Positions 46,650 through 58,124 of a stretch of DNA of 64,000 nucleotides are shown here, piece by piece. Both the position numbers and the translations under genes were made by a program. The notes beneath the pieces were generated by a model that was given only the letters and a program-made list of their open reading frames with translations, ran no database searches and was not told the DNA's origin. The stretch comes from Astropecten irregularis (Eukaryota; Echinodermata; Asteroidea; Paxillosida; Astropectinidae): contig OZ020246.1 of NCBI GenBank assembly GCA_963971285.1, positions 8,043,217 through 8,107,216 on the forward strand, read 5' to 3'. The stretch's first letter is position 1, and each line of letters starts with the position of its first letter.

Positions 46650-49600
46650 TGTTTTCCACAGTGATGAATGTCGAAAATTTAGGACAAATGTCCTCAATGT
46701 AAAACAGACCATGAGCCAAATTTGTGATGCTGCTAAAACACCAAAACTTCGCTTAGCACACAAAAAAAACTGTCAAAAAATGATGAGTAGGTCACAATTT
46801 GTGAGTCCAAAATGCCCATGATTTGTATTGCCTCTAATCTAGTGCTGGTATGTTTTAGCAGGAAAGTTGCAAGAAGGTTTGGCCTTTTTGCTGCAATTGG
46901 TCGCTCAATGAAATAATCCTCAGGTTTTTATAGTTTTAAACAGGGTGCATTTTTGCTGGTTGCCTGGCAACCTGTTAGTCTTCTTACCAGCCAATTTCAA
47001 GCAAGCTTCTTTTATAAAATGATTTAAGAATTTTTATTCTATCTTACCTGTCTTATCTTATCTGTCTTACCTGAACTGATTTTATATGAAAAGTTTTTTT
47101 AGTAATAAAAAGTCCTCCTTTTCCTATTCTGAAGTTTAGTGTCAAATTCTAAGACAGCTTCGCACCAAATTATTAAAGAATTTTTAAAAGTTATTTATCC
47201 TAACCATTATACATTTTTAAATTGCCTTACAACTTTTGCTGTTTTTGCAAATAGGTATTTTGAAATGTGTAGTCCTGAATTTTTAGTTATTAAATGTGTT
47301 TTTCAAAATAAAAATGTGCTTATCTATAAATTAGTGGTATTAACTCCCACCCAGCTAGATTTTGTTTGGATTTTTTAAATCAAATTATTATCTTACAAAT
47401 ATTGTCTTTTAAACCAATGTATAACAATAATTGCTTTGCTACTGATGTACATTACTCAGAAATTTATCAACCAGTGTGCAACCTGTACTGCTTCCTCAAG
47501 CTTAATTATTTACTATGAAGTATAAACTAAATTAAAACAGTAAAAGGATGAGAGCATAGCAATAATTATGTTGTACAGTTCAATGTAAATCATTTATTAT
47601 TTTGTTTTTGTTTATTTACACAATATTCAAAACTCATAATTTGACTTACAAGTATGCTATCTACTTTTCACTAGGTGTAATTTCGACAGATTTAAAGTCT
47701 ACTGTTTATAGTATATTACGATAGATACATTAATTAGTAGTGTCATTTCTATTATACAATTTGAATAATGATTTCTGTGGTGGGGGAGGGGGCCAAAATA
47801 AACAAAGTGAACTATGACCACTGATATATGTGCTGGTTCTCTACCCTCTGAGCCAGCTCTTATAGTACATCAACAGTGGTCAACAAAGTTTGCTCTGGGT
47901 GCCAGTCAAAAGCCATGAAAGCTAGCTCTGCCATCGAATTGCTCTACCATCTGAGCTATAGACCTTTTTCACGATGCATCCATCCCCATTCAAAGCAGTG
48001 TAATCAAACCGAGGCTTGGATTCGAAATAGTCTGATACCCGTTTTCTTTTTGGGAATTTGTGTTATCATTTCCAACGGGTATACAAGGAAGGCGACAAAC
48101 ATGGATGAGCCGTGAAAAAGGGATGAGCCGTGAAAAAGGCGTATTCAACAGGCTATGATGGGGCCCCCTTCAGTCATCCATCTTCGATCTGGGTGCCATT
48201 AAAAAAATCCACAACACACTGACAATGTTAAGTCGGATGTGTCAGCTTTGGAAATCAAAATAAAAGAAACTTGACATCGTCATGTATGTAACATACACCG
48301 AGAGTAGTTTCTTTCTTTAGTAGTTTTTTTTTTTCAATTTCTTTCTTCCCTTAAAACAATTTCGGAAAAGTTTTAGGCAATGTTTCCCTATGTATTAAAA
48401 AAAAGAAATATTCTACAATTTACATATGAAAGAGTTCCAAACTTTCCCTGCTTGAATTCACTGCCTACTATATCACATGATTTGAAGCAAGTAACCTCCA
48501 CCTTTGGAATTATCTTGTGCTGTTTGACACTTTCAACTTTCAAGCACTGTCTGATTATGAATACAATCATGAAAGTATTAGGCCAAGTAAAAAGAAAAAT
48601 TGTTTAGCGACGTGCCTTTTTAAAAAGAAGGACGGAGGAGGCCCTTTTTTGTTTTGTTTTTTTTTTTTTTTCAAAATGGCCGACCGGCCCATTTATCCAT
48701 AACAACTGGCCGGGCCCACAGGCCAGGAAATGACTAAAATGCAAGTATTCACACCTTAAGCCTTTACTTCCTACCGGAACAGCTGTAAAAAAATAATTTT
48801 CCCCCCCAAAAAATCAAGAAATTTACTCCCTTTTTCTGGTTTTATTAAAATAAAATAAAATTGTAAAAAAGCAGGCAGCCTCCAAAAAGAAAACGGGCAG
48901 GGATGTGTAACTTTTTTTTTTTTACTTGGCCTTAGTGCAGGTCTCACATTGGAAGTAATATTGCAGTGCTTGTCTGATTGTTTCCAATTACATGAAGCAA
49001 CATCATCCATTGTCTGGGGAATTCAAATGAACATCTGAAGTATTGATTTGCCCGAGGCTTTTTGACTTCTCTGGTAAACCTCAGAAACTGATGGACTCAA
49101 CCTTCAAATTGAGACACTTTAGAAAATACTCAAACATTCAAAGAAAACTATAACCTATAACCTGTTGCGATTATTGTTTTACTGAATTTGGGTTTGATCA
49201 AAAATCTTATATTATACTTGTTATAAATAAAATACAAATTAGTGAAATTTTTAAAACTGCTGGAAGAATTCCACGCACTCGGACCAAATAGCTGGGTAAT
49301 AAATTGATATAAATTTACATGACTTGAATTGTACAGGTATTTATTCAATATCCCAGAAACACTGGCCATCTTTCTCACATCACACATTTCTTTGTGAAGG
49401 ACAGGTAATGCAATTCAAAGATTTATGCACCAACGTTTGATCTGCGCAAAGCAACACGCACTGTAGCCATTGAGCTCTGTCTTTGTTGGTGTTACCTTTG
49501 TGCAAGAAATCTTTATCTATTTACAATTTTCATTTGGGCTATTTCAAGCAAAGAGAGTGTAACTTCTCCCTCTACAACTTGTGCCCCCAAAACACAAGAA

Positions 49601-49761
49601 ATGGTAAAAACTGATGGTGGACAATTGGCAGCCAGTGAAAAAATATTGTTCAACGAGAAATGCAGCTTTCTCTTGCATGCGGAGTAAAATTTTCTATTCT
49701 ACAACCATAAATCAATATGAAAGTACCGTTTAGATAAATGTTGTAGGTGGACTGTATAAAG
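46650..49761. other. AT-rich spacer between dNK-C and CHMP4 paralog 1
   Basis: No coding sequence was recognised. It holds tRNA-like SINE remnants at about 47830-47975 (CTCTACCATCTGAGCTATAG is an antisense D-arm) and an inverted-repeat element at 48578-48935. The 3' UTRs of the two convergent genes should end here. Confidence 0.5.
48578..48935. mobile_element. Inverted-repeat element with GGCCAAGTAAAAA ends
   Basis: TTAGGCCAAGTAAAAAGAAA at the left mirrors TTTTTTTTACTTGGCCTTA at the right. The body is non-coding, with long T runs and inner words such as ATGGCCGACCGGCCCAT. Superfamily not assigned. Confidence 0.65.
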
Positions 49762-52700
49762 CTAGGACGCCCAGGCAGCAAGCTCTCTCATTTCATCATC
49801 CTCGTCAGCAGCAACTTTGGCTACAAGAAAAAAGGGAAAGATTTGAGGCTTTGCATGGTGACAATTGGTATGCGGATCGGTTTGCAGAAACACCATGTAA
49901 GAATCGTTCAATATACTTTTGCACTTCTATTCAGGAGTCGCCTGATGAAGACTAGAGCAGACTAGTCAAAACATTGAGACCTTACGAGAAGTGCGAACGA
50001 AATAGAAGTGCGAAAGTACGAATGATTCTTACATGGTGTTTCCGCAAACAGATCCACATAAGAAAAAGGGAGAAATGCAAGGTAAAATATGTTAGATAAT
50101 AAATATGTTTTGTGGATATATATATACACTGTACATGAATCCAACGCACGATTAAAAAAATTGGCCCTGCGGTGTATATTATACAAAGATGGGACTTGCA
50201 CCCACAGTATAAGTGCAACGGAGTGTAAATTATTTTGTTCTCATAGAAAAGGTGGGCGGAGTCACCACAGTATTAGTGGATGGTACAATATGTCGTGTCG
50301 TCGGATCGGTGTATAGATAAATAATAAAGTGCTCACAATAATGACCTTAATAGAGGTTGCGTACTACAGGACTTAAACTTTAGTGTTAACTAGTGCTGTG
50401 CATTAAAAACGGATTTCCAGGATCCCGCTTTAGATCTAGCCATCCGGTTTCAAAATTTCAAAAACGGTGTAACAAAACCAACATTTTAAAAAGTAGGCTG
50501 ACATTTGCCCAATGAATAAACCAAGCGTTTTCTGGTTTTCAAAAGCTTCGAAAATGCACAGCACTAGTGTTAACCCCTTAAAAAGGTACAACACCAAATA
50601 ATACACTAAGTTGAGCACAACTGGAGCCAACAAATACCGCGGATGACATTAAAACTTGGGAGAATTTAGAAAATGAACTCTGAAAAATGGGACTTTACAA
50701 ATAATCTAATAAATATTGCTGAGCAAAGAGCAATTCCATCAACTTTTTTCCACCAGCTGTTTCCTTTTGGAACTCCCTGCCTACTGCATATTTCCTTTTC
50801 CCTTACTCCTACAAAAGCCAATTGTTTTTTTAGGAATAACAATTTCTATCTTTTGCCTTCAACCATATTCTTCTTGTAGATCCCTTACAGATAGTGTCAT
50901 TTAGCCTTGTTTGGGGGAAACTTGCATTAGAAACATTTAATGACAAAAGCATGGAAATAATCATAAGGCCATTAGAGAAGTTGCTTTTAGACGTGTCATG
51001 CCAACTAATTTAAACCTATCATCACAAGGTCTGGCAGGCTAGTAGATATTTCAAGTCCTGTCTCATTCATCAGTGGATCAACTTCAAGGTCAATTTGAGA
51101 AAATAAGTACTTACCAGGTTTGTCTGTTGGTACATCTGGTAACTGAGGTGCGACACTTGGTCCAACACTCAAAAGCTGCTCATCCAAATCTTCCTGTTCT
51201 AAATCTTCAAGCTCTTTCATTAAGTCATCCTGAAACAACAACAAAAATAAATAAATGTTACCCTTAACAACATTTTGCTTAGGAACCATCCAGCATGAAT
51301 ATGACAAAATCATCAAACTCGATTTGCAGTAATTGTCATAATTTTACTATAGCAACCTGAACTGTAAATCAGTGTGTATTTTCACAAGGAAGTAAGCATC
51401 CTTCATAAAGCCACCAAACATTGTGCTTTATCTTGTGCCACATTCTTAAGTCTCAGACAAGGTTATTACTGACACTTCCAGTGCCTGGACTCACAATATC
51501 TGTAAAACTCCTATAAGTCTCAGACAAGATTATTACTGACACTTACAGTGCCTGGACTCACAATATCTGTAAAACTACGGATGGATTTTGGAGAACACCT
51601 TACAGTGAGGTATAAAGCTTACATATTGCCAGCCAGCCATTATTCAGGTATCTTAATCAATTCACAGACAAGAAAACAGAAACACGAAGTTGATTGTTTA
51701 ACATATTACATAGAGGTCATGACAAGGTAATTTCGTGTCATCTGTTGTCTTTATATAAGGTATAAAAAATAAAGACAAACTCCATTTTGAAATTTTTAAC
51801 AAAATTCTCCCATCACTGAGCTGAGCTGAGATGTGAGATGGTGGCATGTAGATTACCTCATCGACATCTTGGCCAAATCCTACAGAGTTTGAGATAGCAT
51901 CGCTGATTTCATTGGCTACTTCCAGTTGCTCCTGAAGATCAGACATCATATCATCAACGTCTTCCACACCCCTGGACAACAAATAACAAACATAAAAATC
52001 TTTCCATTAAGACATTCAGATGGATATGAATGATGCTGAGTAAGGAAAAAATTGGTCTTGCTCTGTTAAGCTAGAATTATGCATGAAGCCATGTACACAT
52101 AGCCATGCATGGCTTTTACCGTTGGCTACAACTTTATAACACAATATGAAGGTGAACTACATGTTCAAACACTGGTCTAATTAATGGGTGAAAATGAACT
52201 AAGAATTTTCACACATGATAGGAAAATGCAAATATCAAACAAAATACAGTAGATGTTATACTTACATTTGTTGCTGTGCACTTTTAAGAGCCTTTGAAGC
52301 ATAAGACATCGTCTTGAGTACCTCTGTGTTAGTGTTAGCATTCTCCAATGCTTCCCTCTGAAATTCTATCGTTGACAATGTGCCATCAATCTGCCCAAGT
52401 TGTTTCTCTAGTCTCTTTTTCCTCTTCAATGCCATTATAGCAGCTGTAAAAAAAAATTATTACAGAACTTGATAGTTTACATTTGTTCATTACTCACACT
52501 ATGGACGGGAACAACAAACACCCTTCTTTCAAGCCAAACTTACATAATTATGTAGGAAGTCCACAAGTATCTTTTTTTTTTATCTTATAAAGGCTGATAA
52601 TTAAAGATCCTGCTAGGGTCAAAAAGTGTCAGGCCCTCCAACTCCAAGTATTTGATATTATTTTTGGCTGAGGAGCAGTTAGCAGCAGTTTATTAGGCCG

Positions 52701-53463
52701 ACTTGGATTCTGTCCTCTTTATCCACTTATATGTGAACATTCTTTAAATTCAACAGTGGCATAAAACTTGAATTACAAAATCGAGTAGCCCCTAATCTAA
52801 ATTTGGTGATTGTAAAGTTCAGGACCGTCCATTGTTTTTATCCCTTGCCGGAACGACCGTGAATATGTTCCATTGCGCATAATGTGCATATTGCATTTGA
52901 TAAAAACACAAGAGGGTCCCGAACTTTACAATCTCCCTAAACGTGTCTCCCATTTACAATTTAGGTGTATTTTATGTTAATGTTGCTATTTAAAAGTTAA
53001 GAATTCATTGCTGCTTCTGATCAACAATTTCCTCCTCATATTTTCTGATATGTATCTTATAAATTGTCATAATTTGGCATCAGTAATTGTAAAGTTCGGG
53101 ACCCCCCTGTCATAGCATGTCTGTGTTTTTATCACACGCCGGATCAACGGACAGGATTCTGTTACCAGTGTTGGCAGTGTTCAGGTGTTGCGCATGCTGT
53201 GCATAAATGATAAATACACAGGACTGAGGGTCCCAAACTTTACAATCGCCGCTAAGACTGCATAAACACGCCTAATTCCTGCAAAACTTACCTCTTTTAT
53301 TTCTTGTGCCATTTCGTTTCGCTTCTTTAATCTCCTCTGTGATTTTCTTCTCTAAAAACGCCTGTTTCTTTTCCAGCAATTCTTCAGTTTGCCGAAGTTT
53401 TTGGATTGCGTCGGCAGTCGTCGGTGCTTCGTCTTTTTTCTTCTTTCCAAAGATAAACGACAT
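49762..53463 (-). CDS. CHMP4B: CHMP4 (Snf7) ESCRT-III subunit, paralog 1, five exons, complete
   Basis: CHMP4/Snf7 is the main filament-forming ESCRT-III subunit, acting in multivesicular body sorting, cytokinesis and membrane repair. Minus-strand exons: 53463-53292, 52443-52266, 51971-51857, 51229-51115, 49820-49762 (TAG); phases agree, 212 residues (vertebrate CHMP4 about 220-230). Visible parts: N-terminal MSFIFGKKKK, ADAIQKLRQTEELLEKKQAF (helix 1), ALKRKKRLEKQL and IDGTLSTIEFQREALENANT (helix 2, the most conserved CHMP4 stretch), DLQEQLEVANEISDAISN and GFGQDVDEDDLMKELEDLEQ (acidic helices 4-5). The last exon ends DDEMRELAAWAS: the amphipathic LxxW helix that binds the Bro1 domain of ALIX. 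The tandem neighbour at 55736 is a diverged copy. Assignment among vertebrate CHMP4A/B/C is not meaningful. Confidence 0.96.
49870..50058. mobile_element. Inverted-repeat element with a CTGATGA...AAAAC core, in 3' flank/last intron of CHMP4 paralog 1
   Basis: Arms GGTTTGCAGAAACACCATGT/GAATCGTTC at the left and GAATGATTCTTACATGGTGT/TTCCGCAAAC at the right pair over about 75 bp, including the inner TGCACTTCTATT / AATAGAAGTGC. The loop holds CTGATGA (49942-49948), a 6-bp stem GACTAG/CTAGTC and AAAAC. It lies in the long last intron of CHMP4 paralog 1, 50 bp upstream of the last exon on the minus strand. Confidence 0.75.
51447..51580. repeat. 67-bp tandem duplication in a CHMP4 intron
   Basis: A segment starting TAAGTCTCAGACAAG and ending CAATATCTGTAAAACT is present twice, offset by 67 bp, with only two or three mismatches. 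Confidence 0.85.
52808..52933. mobile_element. Small hAT-like MITE (GATTGTAAAGTTC ends)
   Basis: GATTGTAAAGTTCAGGACC at the left mirrors GGGTCCCGAACTTTACAATC at the right; same ends as the 401-bp element at 18021. It lies in the first intron of CHMP4 paralog 1. No clear target duplication was found. Confidence 0.75.
53085..53247. mobile_element. Small hAT-like MITE (second copy)
   Basis: AATTGTAAAGTTCGGGACCC at the left mirrors GGGTCCCAAACTTTACAATC at the right. The interior shares CACACGCCGGATC-type words with the neighbour at 52808, showing the same family in the same intron. Confidence 0.75.
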
Positions 53464-55735
53464 AATGCCAGTGCAATTATTCACAAAAACCAACAAAACT
53501 TACAAATTTTCAGCTATTTGGAAGTAATTTCTCACATAAACATAGGTTCACCAACGTTATGTGTGTGACTGTGAGTGTAATGTGTAAAAATAGAGAATGA
53601 CTGCAACAAAACACCAATCAATGGTAACAGACTCATTATTGCGAAAGAATGAATAGGGATGGAAACCAGTTAAAAAATAGTTAGGCTCCTTCTTCTCATT
53701 TTTTGATCAGGTAACTAGAACAGTCAGGGAACCGTCACATAGGAAGTAAAAGTTGACGCAAAGGTGGTTTCATTGAGGGCGCCCTTGCAAAATAATGGTC
53801 AATCGACTTGGAAAATGAAAGCCCAACATAAAATAATAATGTCCACTTTAATAATACTTTTAATCCTAATACTTTTAATCAATAAACACGACGATTGTTG
53901 TAAAGCTATGACACTCCTCTCTTTCTCCTATTTTCTCCTTGGATAGGGATGAAGAGAAAGGGGGGTTGGGTGTAAACATGATTGATGGGAATCCGGGCAT
54001 GAAGCCATGGTTGAGAATGATAATTTTATACTTCAAGAAATATATTTTGGGAAAAGCATTATGTACTGAAAAGATTATGATCGAGTTAGAGAATATTGCT
54101 AAGATACAGCAATGGCTGTCTTTCCCTTCCAAATTTAATCAAGACAAGTTGGCTTTAAGTTATCCTCAAAGATGTCATGGCAACCTTTACCTGGCATATT
54201 GGGGTTTGACTTTTAAAAAGTCAAAATTGCCAAGCCAAGTGTAATCAGCTGGCATAACCTTATGGGAAGTTTCAAAGCTGTACACTTCTGCATTGTTCCT
54301 CAGAGTACTTTTTTTCTGACAAGACAAGTTTTAATAGATTCAATGCAAGCCACACCCTAACAAATAATAAAGCAGAAAATCAGACAACCAGTGAACATTA
54401 ATTCCAAAGGCCAAGGAATTAAATGTTCAGTCACAAAGAAAACATATATCACTGTAAAATTTTCTTTAGTTCAAGTGCAGCATGAGTTGCATTTCATTTA
54501 TTGCAATACCTTTATATTATTCAAGCAAAAATAATTGAATATTTAATTAGCAAAACAAATGAGTAAATGACACAATTATTGTGTAATAAGCCCATGTGAT
54601 AATTGAAAAAAGTATTAAGATAAATATGAACGGTTATATATAAACACACCCAAATAACTCTACATATAGAAAGTACCATTCATACATTTCTGTTCATTCT
54701 TTATACATTCATGAAAATTACTGCACATTTTTACAGGCATATGTAAATACAAATATATTCAATTTTCAATATTGCACTGCACTAGTTGAAGGAAGTTCAA
54801 TGACATATAAACAAGGGGCATAAAATATAAAGTATAAATTGCTTCGAACATGGAGCACCATCGTTCAAAAATAGTGGCAAAAGGGACACCACATACAAGA
54901 TTGTTAACTCAACTCTTCAAGAATTCTAATTATAGTATGAAAAATGCTGATTCACTGTTACAATTGAGAAAAAATCAACTGCAATATGTCTTTGTGTTCT
55001 ACATGGAAGAGAATGAATTTTAAACCTGAATTATCAATAACCCAAGGAGAGACTCTTTTTTACAGCATTATCAAATATTTCACAAATGTATAGGACACAT
55101 TAGGAGATACACCAGGAAAAAATAGAAGGTGCTGAACTCTCACGGTGACAACATTTAGTATAAAACAATCTTTTTCCATTACAACTGCAAAGAAAACAGC
55201 ATCCACTATGCATTTGGTGCTTTAGCCTTTGCATTTTGCTTTTGAGATGTTTGTTGATGAACACAAAAATGGAAATTTGAGGAAAAAAAACATAAAGGCT
55301 GAGTGAATAGCAGTAATGTATGCATGATATACAAAATGCATTTTTCAGAAAAATAGTGAACTACAAATGTTACTTCTGAATTAGTCTTGTGGGTGTGGCT
55401 CCTTAATAAAAAGTCTACATAAAACTAGTATGTTTAACTAGTCCTGTAGTCTAGGTTTCTGGAAGAACAATTATTAATGAAAAGCCAGGCTAGTAAAAAT
55501 TGCTGGCAGAAAATGTGCTAAGTGAAATTCACTTTCCTTCCACTTTGAAGTTACTTAATTTGTTATTTTTATAAATGTGTGCTTAAATATTGTTACCGAC
55601 TCTTTAATACCTCTGTACAATTGCTCATAATTTGTAGATGGTTTTAACTGTACAGCGCTTTGTGATGTCTTTGACACGGAAAGCATTTTTTAAGTATTTA
55701 TAATAATTATTATCTATGGAAGCAGTTTAAAGGAC
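53464..55735. other. Spacer between the tandem CHMP4 paralogs
   Basis: The 5' flank of paralog 1 and 3' flank of paralog 2. No other gene was recognised. A frame at 53939-54244 has no recognisable similarity. A candidate minus-strand polyadenylation signal for paralog 2 could not be fixed among many AT-rich words. Confidence 0.5.
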
Positions 55736-58124
55736 TCAAGACAGTTCTCTCATATCTTCGTTCTCCTCAGCATCTTTGACTGTAATGGGAAGGGAAGCAA
55801 GGGGGAAAATCACATGAAATATTGATATTTTGGTAAAAATCTATATTATGGGAAAAATGTGAGATTTGTGTACAAACTCAATGGCATTTCATTTTCTGAA
55901 TTACAACTGGAGGGCCAAAGTTTTAGAATACAGTTACAACAAAGTTTAAGTTTCAGAGGGAGTCCACATAGTCTTGGCAGTCCAGTGAATATTTCAAATC
56001 CTGTATCATTCATCTGGGCATCAACTTAAAGGACAATTTGAGAAAATAAGTACTTACCAGGTTTGTCTGTTGGTACATCTGGTAATTGAGGTGCGACACT
56101 TGGTCCAACACTCAAGAGCTGCTCATCCAATTCTTCCTTTAACAAATCGTCAAGCTCTTCCATCAAATCATCCTAAATGACAAACAGAATGAAAAGCCCT
56201 TATGACTTCTTGCATGTACTTCGGCTAGGAAATGAGCCATCGAAACCACCGAATAAGCTTAAAGTGTCATTGTCCAGACCTAGAAGGCCCTGCTAGAACA
56301 GGGCTGGATTTGGGAGAAAATATGATGGTTAATTGGTTATGTATAGAGCTTTTGCACTGCCTGCCAACGCTGAATTAACAATGGTTACTCCAAATTTATG
56401 GACCACTTAGAACAAAGTTTTGTTCTCATACATATCACAGACAAGGGGAAGTCATGTACTGTCATGTGAGGTTTTTATATGAAAACAGTGTTTAAGAATA
56501 TTTGTCACACTTAAATTTGTAAACAACTATTTTGAGCCAAGCTGTAAGATACTTCATATGACTTACCTCATCACCATATTGACTGTATCCCACCAAGATT
56601 GGAATACATGTAGTAGGAGTGATTTCAATGGCTCCTTCCTCTTGATTCTCCAGGCCTGACATTATATCATCATCTTTGACATCCCTACACACAAATTATT
56701 GCGGAAATACAAACTACAAATAAGAAACTCAGTCTTGGAAAAAAAATGGAAGGTATGACATGTTCTCTCTCTCCCTGTCATGTGACCAATAATACTTACA
56801 GATTCAAGACATTCTCCTCACCTGGAGATGGCAAAGCATACTGGTTTAAATGTTAAGTTAGAAAGTTCAAAAGTACTTCAGCTTCTTTTTAGAAATGTGA
56901 CACCAAAACCCTTCTTAGAATTCCATTGTCACTCAAATTCTTGAAGAATGTGTTCTTGATCAAGGAAAGTCGACCTTAAACATTTAAGAATGAAATCCAT
57001 CAAAATGTCTGCTGATTTTACAGTTGGTGGGAGCTTCATGACAAAGTTTATGTAAGTGACATGCACTGGCTAAAACAAAATTGCAAATGGAAAATTCAAG
57101 GTTTGAAAATAAAATCCTAAAATATCATGCTACTTACAATTCCAGCTGTGCATTTTTCAGAGTTGTTCTAACATGGATCATTATCCTGAGTTCTTCTTTT
57201 TCTGTGCTGGCACCCTCCAGAGCTTCTATCTCAAACTCCATTTCTGTCAAAGTGTAGTCAATCTTCGTCAGAAGAATGAGTAGTCTCCTTTTTCTCTGCA
57301 ATGCCATTATAGCCACTGTGAATAATTGAAAGGTTTGGAACTTTGTCAGTTTTGAACATTGATATTGTGCCAACAATAACGATTATCAGTTCATCAGAGT
57401 CCTTTCAAGCCCAACAATAATACAAGGAAAAAAAAAAGAATGCAGTAATTTCATGACATATTATAAGCCAGTAAAATAAATTAATTTGATTGATGGTATT
57501 ATTGCAATACCTTGCAAAGCATTTTAGACTAGAGCCTCGAACTTATTTTGTGATTATATAAGTGATGAATACAATATTTTGTTACTGAAATAACATCTTA
57601 GAAAACAAAATTGGTATTGGATGGATCCTGAAGGGCAGTATAATAAGTCTGATTGGATTTTACTTCTCTGTATTGTTTTACTTGAGGAATTTGCATACTG
57701 TAATACAAGAATCTAATGGAGGTAGAAATGAAAGTAGGCCTAGTATACATGTATAGAGTTGATAATCTTAGTTGAAAATTACATGTTGTTTTGACCAGGC
57801 AAATTAAACACTAGTGAGCAAGTCATTTAAAATTTATAGTTCGCTGAGTGTATCTAGTTTTTGCGGAATTTTGCCAAACTTACTCTTCTTGTTGGCCATG
57901 CCATTCTTTTTTGCTTCTTTAAGTTCCTCTTCGACTTTTTTCTCTACAAATGCCTGTTTCGTTTCCAGCAATTTTCCTGATTGACGAAGTTTTTGGATTG
58001 CATCAGCCGGAGTTAGTGTTTCTTCTTTTTTCTTCTTTCGACCAATTTTAAACGTTAGTGTTTCTTCTTTTTTCTTCTTTCGACCAATTTTAAACATGTT
58101 AGACAAGCCAGATGCAAATGACAT
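55736..58124 (-). CDS. CHMP4-like paralog 2, diverged, five exons, altered C-terminus
   Basis: Minus-strand exons: 58124-57884, 57315-57138, 56684-56567, 56172-56058, 55779-55736 (TGA). Exon order and phases match paralog 1, and the frame stays open for 231 residues. Exon 1: MSFASGLSNM, then FKIGRKKKKEETLT twice in a row, then ADAIQKLRQSGKLLETKQAF. Exon 2 is diverged (ALQRKRRLLILLTKIDYTLT against ALKRKKRLEKQLGQIDGTLS in paralog 1), roughly 45% identical by eye. Exon 3 has lost nearly all the helix 4 residues and has one extra codon. Exon 4 is almost identical at the DNA level to paralog 1 in its second half. The last exon ends NEDMRELS, so the ALAWAS-type tryptophan helix that binds ALIX is missing. 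It could be a neofunctionalised or dominant-interfering ESCRT-III subunit, or an early pseudogene without stops yet. Confidence 0.82.
58012..58095. repeat. Perfect 42-bp tandem duplication in CHMP4 paralog 2 exon 1
   Basis: Positions 58012-58053 and 58054-58095 are identical. Being 42 bp, the duplication adds 14 residues (FKIGRKKKKEETLT) without shifting frame, doubling the basic KKKK membrane-binding patch. The absence of any mismatch suggests it is recent. Confidence 0.93.
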
